Shown here: piece by piece, positions 8,819 through 16,778 of the stretch
Layout: the number at the start of each line of letters is the position of its first letter
Position numbering within the stretch: the stretch's first letter is position 1
Assembly (NCBI RefSeq): GCF_041583835.1
Contig: NZ_JBFHFC010000011.1
Location: 3,409 to 67,408, forward strand
Direction: 5' to 3'
Origin: Thiomicrorhabdus sp041583835
GTDB lineage: Bacteria > Pseudomonadota > Gammaproteobacteria > Thiomicrospirales > Thiomicrospiraceae
Length of the DNA stretch: 64,000 nt
Notes under the pieces: model-generated
Told to the model about the DNA's origin: nothing
The model's database searches: none
The model's input: the letters and a program-made list of their open reading frames with translations, nothing else
Position numbers and translations under genes: made by a program

Positions 8819-9391
8819 TTAATTTAAGTCTCCGAAACGTGCGCCTTGAACCGGAGAGTGCAGCCACATGACAGTGTCTTCGGCATTGGCTTCAACGGTA
8901 CGTCCGAGTACCGAGCAAGACCCTTTATACCCCGCAAATAAACCACCGCCGGATAGACGACCAAAGTCTGCTGTGGAAACTTTTTTTCCGTCTTTATAAA
9001 GCGTTAAACGCATTTCGGTGTATTTGTGATGACCAATGAAAGGGTTGCCCTTACTGTCAATTCTTGTAAAGGTCGGTAATAGGAAATAGCCCTGTTGGGT
9101 TGGTTCCTGGGTATCGACAACCGTTACATTAATACCGCTTTCGCTAGCATGTTCCTGAAGTAGTTGAGTGTATTGGGTGGTCAGTGTACATTCCGATAAG
9201 GCTGCCTGACTAAATGGCCCTTTGGTTTTATCGATTTGGGCGACTTGAGGCACCGAAACAACGGTGACTTTATCACTGTCAACGGCGCTTTGAGCGGCTG
9301 ACGAATCGTTAGACGGCTTAGTCGGAGTTCCGCCGCAGGCGACTAGAACAGAAGTTGATAATGCAAGAATAGTTAATTGTAGTTTTTTCAT
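8819..9391 (-). CDS. Putative lipoprotein, DUF4410-like at most (aryl polyene arm)
   Basis: A 190-residue protein starting MKKLQLTILALSTS with a lipobox LVAC ending at about residue 19, followed by a Ser/Thr/Asp-rich linker. The mature domain has strand-like segments, including TYPE phrases such as GYFLLPTFTRI, EMRLTLYKDGKKVSTADFG and SCSVLGRTVEANAEDT. The ribosome site reads GAGGA just before the start. Some features recall small periplasmic DUF4410-type lipoproteins, but the match is not secure. It heads the second part of the minus arm, with 118 bases separating it from the ketoreductase gene, enough for its own promoter. The function is unknown. Confidence 0.6.
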   Translation of the reverse strand: MKKLQLTILALSTSVLVACGGTPTKPSNDSSAAQSAVDSDKVTVVSVPQVAQIDKTKGPFSQAALSECTLTTQYTQLLQEHASESGINVTVVDTQEPTQQGYFLLPTFTRIDSKGNPFIGHHKYTEMRLTLYKDGKKVSTADFGRLSGGGLFAGYKGSCSVLGRTVEANAEDTVMWLHSPVQGARFGDLN

Positions 9392-9509
9392 GTAATCCTC
9401 GTTGATTTCACTGTATAAGACCTAATACACTTTAGGTACGCATAAGTTACCACTTATACCCGATTTTGAAAAGTGGAATCATTTGGATTCATTTGTTGCG
9501 TTTTGCTGT

Positions 9510-10238
9510 TTAAGCCATCCCGCCATTCACTTGAATGACTTGGTTGGTGATGTAAGCGGCCTTGTCCGAAGCCAGGAAGCTGACGGCATAGGCGATCTCT
9601 TCAGGTTGGCCGGTGCGTTGCATGGGAACCATCTTCTTGACGGTTTCCGGCGGAAAGACGTCTTGGGTCATTTCGCCCTCGATAATGCCGGGCGCGACCA
9701 CGTTGACGGTGATTTTGCGTGATGCCAGTTCCAATGCCAATGATTTGCTGGCGCCGATCAGGCCGGCTTTGGCTGCGGCGTAGTTGGCTTGACCGCGGTT
9801 GCCTGTGACCCCTGCAATTGATGCGATGTTGATGATCCGCCCCCATCGTGTACGGATCATCGGTAACAGCAACGGTTGAGTTACGTTAAAGAAACCATTC
9901 AGTGAAACATCGATCACCTGCTGCCATTGTTCATGTGTCATACCGGCCATGACGGCATCGTCATGAATCCCGGCATTGTTGACGATGACCTGAACTGTCC
10001 CGTTTTCCAACAGCTTTTCCACAGCCGAAGCGACCTCTTCGGGTTGGGTGACGTCGAATTGTACGGCTTGCGCCTTGAAGCCGTCTTGTTCAAGTTGCTC
10101 GACGATGGCTTTGGCTTTGGCCAAGTTATTGTTGGCGTGGACGATCACTTCAAAGCCGTCTTCGGCGAGTTGTCTGGCGATTGCAGATCCGATATCGCCG
10201 CTGCCTCCGGTAATCAAAGCTCTTTTGGATGTTTGCAT
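9510..10238 (-). CDS. apeQ: 3-oxoacyl-ACP reductase (FabG-like, ApeQ-like ketoreductase)
   Basis: A 242-residue short-chain dehydrogenase. The nucleotide-binding motif ITGGSGDIGSAIA lies at residues 9-21, NNAGIHDD near residue 90, a serine near 137, and the catalytic YAAAK near residues 151-155. The length matches FabG. In aryl polyene biosynthesis this enzyme reduces each beta-keto-acyl-ACP intermediate before dehydration. It follows the ApeP-like dehydratase by 20 bases in the minus arm. Genes KS, CLF, DH and KR are in the order normally seen in aryl polyene clusters, which sets it apart from the housekeeping fabG. Confidence 0.85.
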   Translation of the reverse strand: MQTSKRALITGGSGDIGSAIARQLAEDGFEVIVHANNNLAKAKAIVEQLEQDGFKAQAVQFDVTQPEEVASAVEKLLENGTVQVIVNNAGIHDDAVMAGMTHEQWQQVIDVSLNGFFNVTQPLLLPMIRTRWGRIINIASIAGVTGNRGQANYAAAKAGLIGASKSLALELASRKITVNVVAPGIIEGEMTQDVFPPETVKKMVPMQRTGQPEEIAYAVSFLASDKAAYITNQVIQVNGGMA

Positions 10239-10258
10239 AGTCTCTAGCCTTTACACTT

Positions 10259-10699
10259 CTATTCTTGCGGGTGAATGACCAAGGCCCGTCCCGAACACAG
10301 CGGACGTTGTTGTTGGTCGGTCACTTCAAATTGGTACAGTTTGGACTGATCGTCCGCCATGAGCTGGGTCGCCTGTACAAATAAAAAAGGTGTGGTCTGA
10401 TCGAATTCGCCGAACTCGACGTTCTTGACGCTGGCGAGATAACCTAATTTCGGTGCGTCTTGCTGTTTCGCCTGTAAGCCGCCATGGATTGCGATGGATT
10501 GCGCTCCGAATTCGATTAAATGAATTTTGGACAGCACACCGTCTTCTTTGAGCGGGTGATGTTCATCAAGATGCCTGGCGGTGCGGCATTGAATGTTCTC
10601 TTCGTCAAACGCCAGTACGCTGTCCCACAGGCACATGTCGCCGCTGTGTGGAATCAGCGCGTCGATCTCGTCGAAGCCGTAGAGAACTGTCTGGGTCAT
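10259..10699 (-). CDS. apeP: Hot-dog dehydratase-like protein (ApeP-like)
   Basis: A 146-residue hot-dog fold protein. The region ALIPHSGDMCLWDSV (about residues 13-27) is the typical N-terminal PHxxxMxLxD pattern of ApeP/FabZ-type dehydratases, and the segment LIEFGAQSIAIHGGLQA near residues 62-78 forms the central helix with a conserved glutamate. It would pair with the ApeI-like protein at 1474-1809 to dehydrate beta-hydroxyacyl-ACP during polyene extension. It overlaps the CLF gene by 4 bases and is followed 20 bases later by the ketoreductase. Placing the two dehydratases in opposite arms is normal for these clusters. Confidence 0.8.
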   Translation of the reverse strand: MTQTVLYGFDEIDALIPHSGDMCLWDSVLAFDEENIQCRTARHLDEHHPLKEDGVLSKIHLIEFGAQSIAIHGGLQAKQQDAPKLGYLASVKNVEFGEFDQTTPFLFVQATQLMADDQSKLYQFEVTDQQQRPLCSGRALVIHPQE

Positions 10700-11481
10700 T
10701 GGCCGCTCGGAGTCAGGTTGAGGCGGATAGCCTGTTTTGCGGACAGCGGAAAGCGGAACGCTCCCGACTGTCGCTTGGCGATGCTTTTCAATACCGGCAG
10801 AAATTCCGCCGCTTTGTTTTCAGGAAATGCTTTGACCGGATCGTTTTGAGGCATTTCATCTGACAGGGTCAACTCGATTTCGGCGATGCTATCGGGCGTG
10901 GGTTGCAGGCTGAGAACCATGGAAAATGCAAACGCTTGGAAGTCGGGCGAGTGTTTTTTGATTTCCGGGTCGATCGGCAGATCGTAAACCACCAGCATGA
11001 CTTTCGGATGCGCAGCGGAAAGCTGGGTGAGCGTTTCGATCAAGGTGTTGGCGATCTGATAATCGCCCGCCGAAATGGCCGAAGCCGCCTGTTGGTTGTG
11101 TTTTCCAATCATCCAGTATCCGGCAGGGGCATTATGAACCGAGTTGTGGAAATGGATCGGTGAAATCATCGGCTCTTCCGCCATCACCGCTTCGACCATT
11201 TTTGCCGAAATTGTGGTATCGCCGTCCACACAGGCGAACAGGGTCGGCATTTGCGAGATCTGTTCTTCGCTGTAGTTTTCCACCGCTTCTTCCGCCGTGC
11301 GCAAGGCCAGTTTAATGGTGTCGGTGGTGCGTCGGCGTTCATTGGCCGGTAAAAACTGCGGGCTGTATTTAGATAACGGTACCGACTGATAGGGTTGTGC
11401 GTCACGTAAAACGTCTTGCGAAGCCTGCCAGCCTTCCAGCCCGGGAGCTTGAAGCCCGATGCTTTCGATGTAAGCGATCAT
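10696..11481 (-). CDS. apeC: Beta-ketoacyl synthase-like chain length factor (ApeC-like)
   Basis: A 261-residue protein resembling only the N-terminal half of a thiolase-fold ketosynthase (the Ketoacyl-synt_2 type). It has the typical opening IESIGLQAPGL, the segment FLPANERRRTTDTIKLALRTAEEA near residues 45-68, and FHNSVHNAPAGYW near residues 113-125. It lacks the Cys-His-His catalytic triad. In aryl polyene systems this short CLF forms a heterodimer with the full KS and helps set polyene length. It overlaps KS and ApeP genes by 4 bases on each side, implying strict stoichiometry. Confidence 0.85.
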   Translation of the reverse strand: MIAYIESIGLQAPGLEGWQASQDVLRDAQPYQSVPLSKYSPQFLPANERRRTTDTIKLALRTAEEAVENYSEEQISQMPTLFACVDGDTTISAKMVEAVMAEEPMISPIHFHNSVHNAPAGYWMIGKHNQQAASAISAGDYQIANTLIETLTQLSAAHPKVMLVVYDLPIDPEIKKHSPDFQAFAFSMVLSLQPTPDSIAEIELTLSDEMPQNDPVKAFPENKAAEFLPVLKSIAKRQSGAFRFPLSAKQAIRLNLTPSGQ

Positions 11482-12695
11482 CGGCGCGCTCCTTCGGCAT
11501 TTTGAGCCAAGCTGAAAATCAAGCTGGCATTGTTACCGCCGAAGCCGAACGAGTTGCTCATGCAGTGTCGGATTTCGGTGGTTGTGGTTTCGGTGATCGG
11601 GTTCAGATTTAATTCGGGATCGAGCGATTCCAGATTCAGGTTAGGAAAGGCCAATTGGTTTTCCAAAGCCAGTTGGCAGAATACGGCTTCGGTGATTCCG
11701 GCGGCGCCAAGCGTGTGTCCGGTATAGCCTTTAGTGGAACTCAGCATCGGTTTGTTCTCGCCGAACAAGCCGTTGACGGCACGGGCTTCCGCCCGGTCGT
11801 TGCTTTGGGTTCCAGTGCCGTGCAGGTTCAGGTAATCGATCTGCGAACTATTCAGGCCAGCCATCTGTAGGGCTTCTTCCATGGCGTTTTTGGCGCCTTG
11901 CCCTTGAGGGTGCGGCGTGGAGATGTGATAGGCGTCGCTGCTTTCGCCAAATCCGCTCAATTGAATGTTTGTTGAGTTGCCGTCGACTTTTTCCAACAGC
12001 ATGAAACCGCCTGCCTCGCCGATGTTGATGCCCTTGCGGTCGCAATTCAACGGTTTAACGATGTCCGGGTTGACCAGACCGAGCGCATTGAAGCCGTGGA
12101 TGGTGGTCAGGCAAAGCGTGTCCACTCCGCCGACAATCACCGCATCCACTAAGTCGTGGTCGATCCAGCGCGAGGCCGAAGCGAACACTTTCGCACTCGA
12201 CGAGCAGGCGGTGGAAATGACGATTCTGGGGCCGTAGATTTCCAAGGCATCTGCACAGAAGTCGGCTAATGAATTCATCCTGTGTGTGGTTTCGTAGTGG
12301 TAGCCTGCATCGAATTCGCCTTCCGGTGATTTATGTTGCCAGGCCTGTTCGGTTTCCAAAATGCCGGAGGTACTGGTGCCGACAGCCAATCCGATTCGGG
12401 AGGCGCCGTATTTTTGTTTGGCGGCTTCGACCGCTTCGAAAAATTGGTCCGTTTGCAATGCCATCCACGCCAGTTGATTGTTGCGGCAATGATATTTCTG
12501 TAATGCCTCGGGGAGTTCAACTTGGTTCACTTGCGTGACTTCACCGTAAAAAGAATCCAGTCTGGGATCAAGTGAAACGAGGGTGTTCTTTAAGCCGGTT
12601 TGGTGGCTTTTCAAAGCGGATAGATGAGCGTTTTTTCCGCTTCCCATGGCGCTGACGAGACTAGAGGCTGTAATTTGAATGGCGTATTTCATCAT
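11478..12695 (-). CDS. apeO: Beta-ketoacyl-ACP synthase (ApeO-like KS)
   Basis: A 405-residue full-length ketosynthase. The triad is visible: the cysteine in STACSSSAK near residue 166, a histidine in LHGTGTQSND near residue 297, and a histidine in KGYTGHTLGAAG near residue 331. It catalyses condensation of malonyl-ACP with the growing aryl-polyenoyl chain, paired with the CLF whose gene overlaps its end. It follows the COG4648-type membrane gene by 43 bases. Many aryl polyene clusters carry further KS genes (for example ApeR); none is in this window, so they may lie upstream or be absent. Confidence 0.88.
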   Translation of the reverse strand: MMKYAIQITASSLVSAMGSGKNAHLSALKSHQTGLKNTLVSLDPRLDSFYGEVTQVNQVELPEALQKYHCRNNQLAWMALQTDQFFEAVEAAKQKYGASRIGLAVGTSTSGILETEQAWQHKSPEGEFDAGYHYETTHRMNSLADFCADALEIYGPRIVISTACSSSAKVFASASRWIDHDLVDAVIVGGVDTLCLTTIHGFNALGLVNPDIVKPLNCDRKGINIGEAGGFMLLEKVDGNSTNIQLSGFGESSDAYHISTPHPQGQGAKNAMEEALQMAGLNSSQIDYLNLHGTGTQSNDRAEARAVNGLFGENKPMLSSTKGYTGHTLGAAGITEAVFCQLALENQLAFPNLNLESLDPELNLNPITETTTTEIRHCMSNSFGFGGNNASLIFSLAQNAEGARR

Positions 12696-12738
12696 ACTGG
12701 GTGTTCACAGTCTTGGTTCTATAAGAATTATGCGTATT

Positions 12739-13263
12739 TTAAACGCTATTTTTTTGATCGGGGGAGTGTTGTGGTTGAAATTGCCAAATTGTTTTCAGTG
12801 AGATTTTCGAAATGTCGCCGACGAAGCGGCCGATCGAACCGTGGTCTTTATTTGGAAAGAGCCGTTTGCGCAGATAGAACTCGCCTAGGAAGAGGACGGC
12901 CATGCCGGCAAAAGAGAGGATATCCAGATGATTTGAAAACGGAGTTTCAAGCCAGGTCTGTTGAAAAAAAAGAGCGTCTGCTTTGGCAACCAAAATCCAA
13001 GTCAGGAGAATGACCCATGCCCAGGTCACTTTGCGAGTGTAGTTCAATTCATCCTTTCCGACCGAGTCATCCATCAATAAGGCATAACGACTGATTAGAG
13101 GCGTTTTCTTCGGTAACAGGCTGCTTATGAAGAGGCTGTAAACCATCAATAAAATGCCTAAAGTCAGAAATTGCATCAGTGTTTTCAGCCAACCCGACGA
13201 CAAGTATAGAAGCAGAAGCAGGCTTAGGATGACGAGTCCGGAGATAAGCGGTTTTGTTTTCAC
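12739..13263 (-). CDS. COG4648-type integral membrane protein of the aryl polyene cluster
   Basis: A 174-residue protein with about four membrane segments: near residues 7-24, 28-50, 80-96 and 112-128, followed by a basic C-terminal tail. Proteins of this kind (sometimes annotated only as COG4648 membrane protein) recur next to the KS/CLF genes of aryl polyene clusters; their function is unknown. It overlaps the MipA-like gene by 1 base upstream and precedes the KS gene by 43 bases. It could anchor the soluble synthase complex to the inner membrane, but that is inference. Confidence 0.6.
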   Translation of the reverse strand: MKTKPLISGLVILSLLLLLYLSSGWLKTLMQFLTLGILLMVYSLFISSLLPKKTPLISRYALLMDDSVGKDELNYTRKVTWAWVILLTWILVAKADALFFQQTWLETPFSNHLDILSFAGMAVLFLGEFYLRKRLFPNKDHGSIGRFVGDISKISLKTIWQFQPQHSPDQKNSV

Positions 13264-14105
13264 TACTCCAGACCTTTAACGGTTTCTTTCGAGGTATAGA
13301 AATTCCAGGTGGCGACGATGCCGAATGTTTCCGAACGGTAGGTTTCCATTAAAGGACTGTCTTTATAGACGGCCTGGTGCATATCCTTTAGTTTATAGAA
13401 TCCGCCCACCCAAAAATCGTTGATATGCCAGTTCAAACCCAATGTATAGGTAAAACCGGAAAGTCCCCCCGATGTGCTATAGGCCGGTCGGGTGTCGGTG
13501 GCTTCATCTTCGGAGACGCCGTAGAAGTAATTGTGGAATCGATCGGTACCGAAATTCGCGGCCGCGCCGAACGTCAGTTTCAGGCGCTGACGATCGGCAA
13601 AGTTACGGCGATAGTAATAATAGAGTCCCAGGCTAGTGACCCAGCCCTCTTCATGCACCGAATGGAAGTCGGAAGCGATGACCCAGCGAACCGGTAATTC
13701 AAACTGCACATCATTTAACCCTTGTCTGTAAAGACGGTAACTCATCACCGGACCGAATTCGATGGAGGCATCCAAGTCATGCATTCCGTCACGTAAGGCG
13801 TTGTCCTTGCTGGAGACGGGAATAGAACCGGAAATGCTTAAGTCCAAGGTCATTCGATCAAAATCAAATAACGCTTTTTTGATCTCTTTTTGTTCAATCG
13901 AGAACTCTTCGCCCCGATAAGTGATGTAGGGGAATGGCAAAATCAGATTGTTTTGTTCTTTCGAGCCGGGATAGTCGGGGTAGGAGAGTAGCGACGGTCC
14001 CAGGCCGAATTCCCATTTGGGTAGATTTTGTGTGCGCTCGGCGGCAAAACCGGTTGTTGTGCTTGTTACTAAGAAGAAAGCCAGCGCTCTGATAAATAAA
14101 TGCAT
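13263..14105 (-). CDS. MipA/OmpV-family outer membrane protein
   Basis: A 280-residue exported beta-barrel protein. The signal peptide (residues 1-22, ending TGFA-AE) is followed by the family opening WEFGLGPSLLSYPDYPGS near residues 31-48. Alternating strands such as GVTY-like FTYTLGLNWHINDFWVGGFY continue to a C-terminal strand FGIVATWNFYTS. MipA/OmpV proteins sit in the outer membrane and are tied to scaffold or stress roles in various bacteria. Here it heads the minus arm of the pigment cluster, overlapping the COG4648-type gene by 1 base. It diverges from the methylamine operon across a 276-base spacer. Whether it serves the pigment or is simply cotranscribed is unclear. Confidence 0.75.
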   Translation of the reverse strand: MHLFIRALAFFLVTSTTTGFAAERTQNLPKWEFGLGPSLLSYPDYPGSKEQNNLILPFPYITYRGEEFSIEQKEIKKALFDFDRMTLDLSISGSIPVSSKDNALRDGMHDLDASIEFGPVMSYRLYRQGLNDVQFELPVRWVIASDFHSVHEEGWVTSLGLYYYYRRNFADRQRLKLTFGAAANFGTDRFHNYFYGVSEDEATDTRPAYSTSGGLSGFTYTLGLNWHINDFWVGGFYKLKDMHQAVYKDSPLMETYRSETFGIVATWNFYTSKETVKGLE

Positions 14106-14381
14106 GGAAGTCGTGTGCTAATTCGATTTAGGTTAATGAGATTATCTTAACGTGTTTTATTTCTGTTGAATACGGAATCTATATTCACGGACCTCCTCTT
14201 TTCGCTTTTTGGGTACTCATCTTTATTTCGAGTGGATTTAAGTCGCTTGTGTCTGACGTTGTGCTGTTTTTAGCAACAATTAATGTCTGTTTATCTGCAT
14301 TCACATAAAGAATAAAAAGTTCTTTGAAAGAATTATATTTGTTGTTACTATATATAAAAAAAGTTTCTTGGAGAGAAATAA
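14106..14381. promoter_or_regulatory. Divergent control region between pigment arm and NMG operon
   Basis: This 276-base AT-rich spacer must hold the promoters for the minus pigment arm and the plus purU-mgd-gmaS-mgs operon. On the plus strand I see a candidate -35 TTGAAA (14324-14329) and -10 TACTAT (14346-14351) with a 16-base spacer, which would start transcription near 14358. GGAGAG lies just before the purU ATG. No convincing sigma-54 site (TGGCAC-N5-TTGC) was found on either strand. No operator could be defined by eye. The small antisense open frame here is unlikely to be a gene. Confidence 0.4.
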
Positions 14382-15233
14382 ATGCGAACAAGTTCTTATG
14401 TTTTGACCATTTCATGTCCGGATAAGATCGGAATCGTGGCCAAGGTTTCGAATTTTCTGGCGGATCGCGGGTGTTTGATTACCGAGGCGAATCATCATGC
14501 GGATGCTGCGTTGGGATGGTTTTTTATGCGCAATGAAATCGCCGATATTCATATGGATGAGTCGCAATTTGAAAAAGAGTTTTCGGTGATTGCCGACGAA
14601 TTTGAAATGGAATGGAAGTTGACCTCTCCAAAACGAAAAAAACGCGTTTTGATTATGGTGAGTAAGCAGGATCACTGTTTGGCCGATTTGTTATATCGCT
14701 GGAAGAGTGGGGAGATCGATTACGAGATTCCCGCGGTTATTTCCAATCATGCCGATCTCAAGGATTTTGTGGAGTGGCACGGTATTCCTTATCACCATAT
14801 TCCGGTAGCGGCCAACAACAAGCCGCAGGTGTTTGCGGAGATCAATCGATGGATCGAGCATTATGAGGTGGATACGATCGTTCTTGCACGCTATATGCAG
14901 ATTATTCCCCCCGATCTATGCGACAAATATCCGAGTCAGATCATTAATATCCATCACAGTTTCTTACCTTCTTTCATTGGCGCAAAACCTTATCATCAGG
15001 CCTACGAGCGTGGCGTGAAATTGATTGGAGCGACCTGCCATTACGTCACCAAGGATCTGGACGCCGGTCCGATCATCGAGCAGGACGTGAGTCGCGTGAC
15101 CCATAGTGAATCCGCCGAAGAGATGGTGGTTTTAGGTAAAGATGTTGAAAAGAACGTACTGGCAAGAGGTTTGAAATATCACCTTGAAGACCGCGTACTG
15201 GTGCACGGCAATAAAACCATAGTGTTTGCGTAA
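14382..15233 (+). CDS. purU: Formyltetrahydrofolate deformylase
   Basis: A 283-residue enzyme with an N-terminal ACT domain (residues 7-75, opening YVLTISCPDKIGIVAKV) and a C-terminal formyltransferase-type domain. The hallmark HHSFLPSFIGAKPYHQAY runs near residues 191-208, with DAGPIIEQDV near residue 227. It hydrolyses 10-formyl-THF to formate and THF. It is the first gene of the NMG operon, 12 bases before mgdA, with a good GGAGAG ribosome site. In this setting it likely releases methyl-derived one-carbon units as formate and regenerates THF for the dehydrogenase. That needs an FolD-type step encoded elsewhere. Length matches E. coli PurU (about 280). Confidence 0.93.
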   Translation: MRTSSYVLTISCPDKIGIVAKVSNFLADRGCLITEANHHADAALGWFFMRNEIADIHMDESQFEKEFSVIADEFEMEWKLTSPKRKKRVLIMVSKQDHCLADLLYRWKSGEIDYEIPAVISNHADLKDFVEWHGIPYHHIPVAANNKPQVFAEINRWIEHYEVDTIVLARYMQIIPPDLCDKYPSQIINIHHSFLPSFIGAKPYHQAYERGVKLIGATCHYVTKDLDAGPIIEQDVSRVTHSESAEEMVVLGKDVEKNVLARGLKYHLEDRVLVHGNKTIVFA

Positions 15234-15245
15234 GGAGCGACCGAG

Positions 15246-16487
15246 ATGCCTTTGAGATTGTTGAAATATGCGTGGCAGAAGCCGGAGGAAGAACCTCGTT
15301 TCTTCCCTGACGAAAAGCCGCTGAAGAAGGCATATGACGTCGTCATTATCGGCGGCGGCGGACATGGTATGGCTTGCGCTTATTATTTGGCGAAAGAACA
15401 CGGCATCACCAATGTTGCCGTATTGGAGCAGGGCTATATCGGCGGCGGGAACACGGGTCGAAACACCACCATCGTCCGTTCCAACTATCTGACGGCCGAA
15501 GGGGTCAAATTCTACGACCAGAGCGTGAAACTGTTTGAAGATTTGAGCGACGAATTCGACTTGAACATCTTCTATTCGAACCGCGGACATTTCACCTTGG
15601 CACATACCGACAGCGCGATGCGTACGATGCGCTGGCGTGCGGAAGTGAACAAGCATTACGGCATCGACAGTGAAGTGGTGGACGTCGAGACCATTCAGAA
15701 AGACATTCCCTATATGGACGTTCAGTGTAACGGTCAACATCCGGTTATGGGCGCGCTGTACCACGCACCGGGATCGGTCGCGAGACACGATGCGGTAGCT
15801 TGGGGCTATGCGCGCGGTGCGCAGATGCGCGGTGTCGAAATTCATCAGAAAACCCAAGTAACCGAGATCAAAACCAAAGACGGAAAAGTGGTGGGGGTGC
15901 AAACCAACCGCGGCTTCATTGAAACCTCCAAAGTGATTTCGATGGTGGCGGGATCGACGCCGAGAATCACCAAAATGGTCGATATGCAGACGCCGATCGA
16001 AGTCTTCCCTTTGCAAGCCTGCGTTACCGAACCGGTGAAGCCGTTTATGAATACGATTGTCGTGTCGGGTAGTTTGCACGTTTATGTCAGCCAGTCGTCA
16101 CGCGGCGAATTGGTCATGGGCGCCTCGGTCGATCCGGCCGAATTGCACTCCACCCGCTCGACGCTCGATTTCGTCGAAGGTTTGACCGATCAGATGATGG
16201 ATCTGTTTCCGTTTACCAGTCGCGTGAAGATCATGCGCCAGTGGGCGGGGATGAGCGACATCACGCCGGATTTTGCGCCGATCATGGGCAAAACCGATCT
16301 GGAAGGCTTCTATTTAGATGCCGGTTGGGGAACCTGGGGATTCAAGGCCACGCCGGTCAGCGGTAAGACCATGGCGTATACGGTCGCCAACGATCGCAAT
16401 CACGATCTGATCAAGCCGTTCAACCTTTCTAGGTTTGAAGAGTTTGCGTTGGTAGGCGAAAAAGGGGCCGCTTCGGTCGGTCATTAG
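15246..16487 (+). CDS. mgdA: N-methylglutamate dehydrogenase subunit A (sarcosine oxidase beta-like)
   Basis: A 413-residue FAD-dependent DAO-family protein. The Rossmann motif VVIIGGGGHGMACAYYLA lies at residues 30-47, NTGRNTTIVRSNY near 72-84 resembles the FAD contact region of SoxB, and a C-terminal GWGTWGFKATPVSG near 359-372 matches the SoxB active-site tail. With subunits B, C and D it forms the heterotetramer that oxidises N-methylglutamate to glutamate. The sarcosine oxidase beta subunit is its closest relative. The full NMG gene set downstream, not a glyA/folD sarcosine set, is why I call it MgdA. AAGGAG precedes the start. Confidence 0.88.
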   Translation: MPLRLLKYAWQKPEEEPRFFPDEKPLKKAYDVVIIGGGGHGMACAYYLAKEHGITNVAVLEQGYIGGGNTGRNTTIVRSNYLTAEGVKFYDQSVKLFEDLSDEFDLNIFYSNRGHFTLAHTDSAMRTMRWRAEVNKHYGIDSEVVDVETIQKDIPYMDVQCNGQHPVMGALYHAPGSVARHDAVAWGYARGAQMRGVEIHQKTQVTEIKTKDGKVVGVQTNRGFIETSKVISMVAGSTPRITKMVDMQTPIEVFPLQACVTEPVKPFMNTIVVSGSLHVYVSQSSRGELVMGASVDPAELHSTRSTLDFVEGLTDQMMDLFPFTSRVKIMRQWAGMSDITPDFAPIMGKTDLEGFYLDAGWGTWGFKATPVSGKTMAYTVANDRNHDLIKPFNLSRFEEFALVGEKGAASVGH

Positions 16488-16496
16488 GGAGGTCTT

Positions 16497-16778
16497 ATGA
16501 AATTTGTCAGCTGTCCGCATATCGGCAACCGCGCGTTGAGTGAGTTTACCTATGGCGGCGCATTACGAAACGAACCGGATTTTGAAACCGTTTCCGATAA
16601 GCAGTGGGCGGACTATGTCTTTCATCGTCATAGCGAACCGAAAACTCAACAGGAATGGTGGTATCACCGTCCGACGGGTATGTGGTTCATTTTTACCAGA
16701 AATACCCTGACTGACGTCATCAGCCAGGTTGAACTTGCAACCGAAGTCTGCACCAAGGGGGCTTTAAATGAAGCTTAG
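16497..16778 (+). CDS. mgdB: N-methylglutamate dehydrogenase subunit B (SoxD-like)
   Basis: A small 93-residue protein matching the sarcosine oxidase delta subunit family. It has the early pair MKFVSCPHIGNR (one Cys and one His at the usual zinc-site area), FTYGGALRN, and the conserved HRHSEPKTQQEWWYHRPTG segment near residues 43-61. True SoxD carries a zinc site built from His and Cys residues; here only one early cysteine is seen, plus a late one near residue 88. It is preceded by GGGAGG. It overlaps mgdC by 11 bases, a spacing typical of these tetramer operons. It is a structural subunit of the dehydrogenase. Confidence 0.85.
   Translation: MKFVSCPHIGNRALSEFTYGGALRNEPDFETVSDKQWADYVFHRHSEPKTQQEWWYHRPTGMWFIFTRNTLTDVISQVELATEVCTKGALNEA

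Noticed and set aside
14106..14381. Sigma-54 promoter for the NMG operon
   Set aside because: No TGGCAC-N5-TTGC match was found on either strand.
14185..14415. Small minus-strand frame in the purU upstream spacer
   Set aside because: It overlaps the purU start and has low-complexity residues without a ribosome site.
15132..16079. Long antisense open frame (about 315 residues) across purU and mgdA
   Set aside because: It overlaps two well-supported genes with correct motifs, and its predicted residues are Arg/His-rich, typical of a shadow frame.
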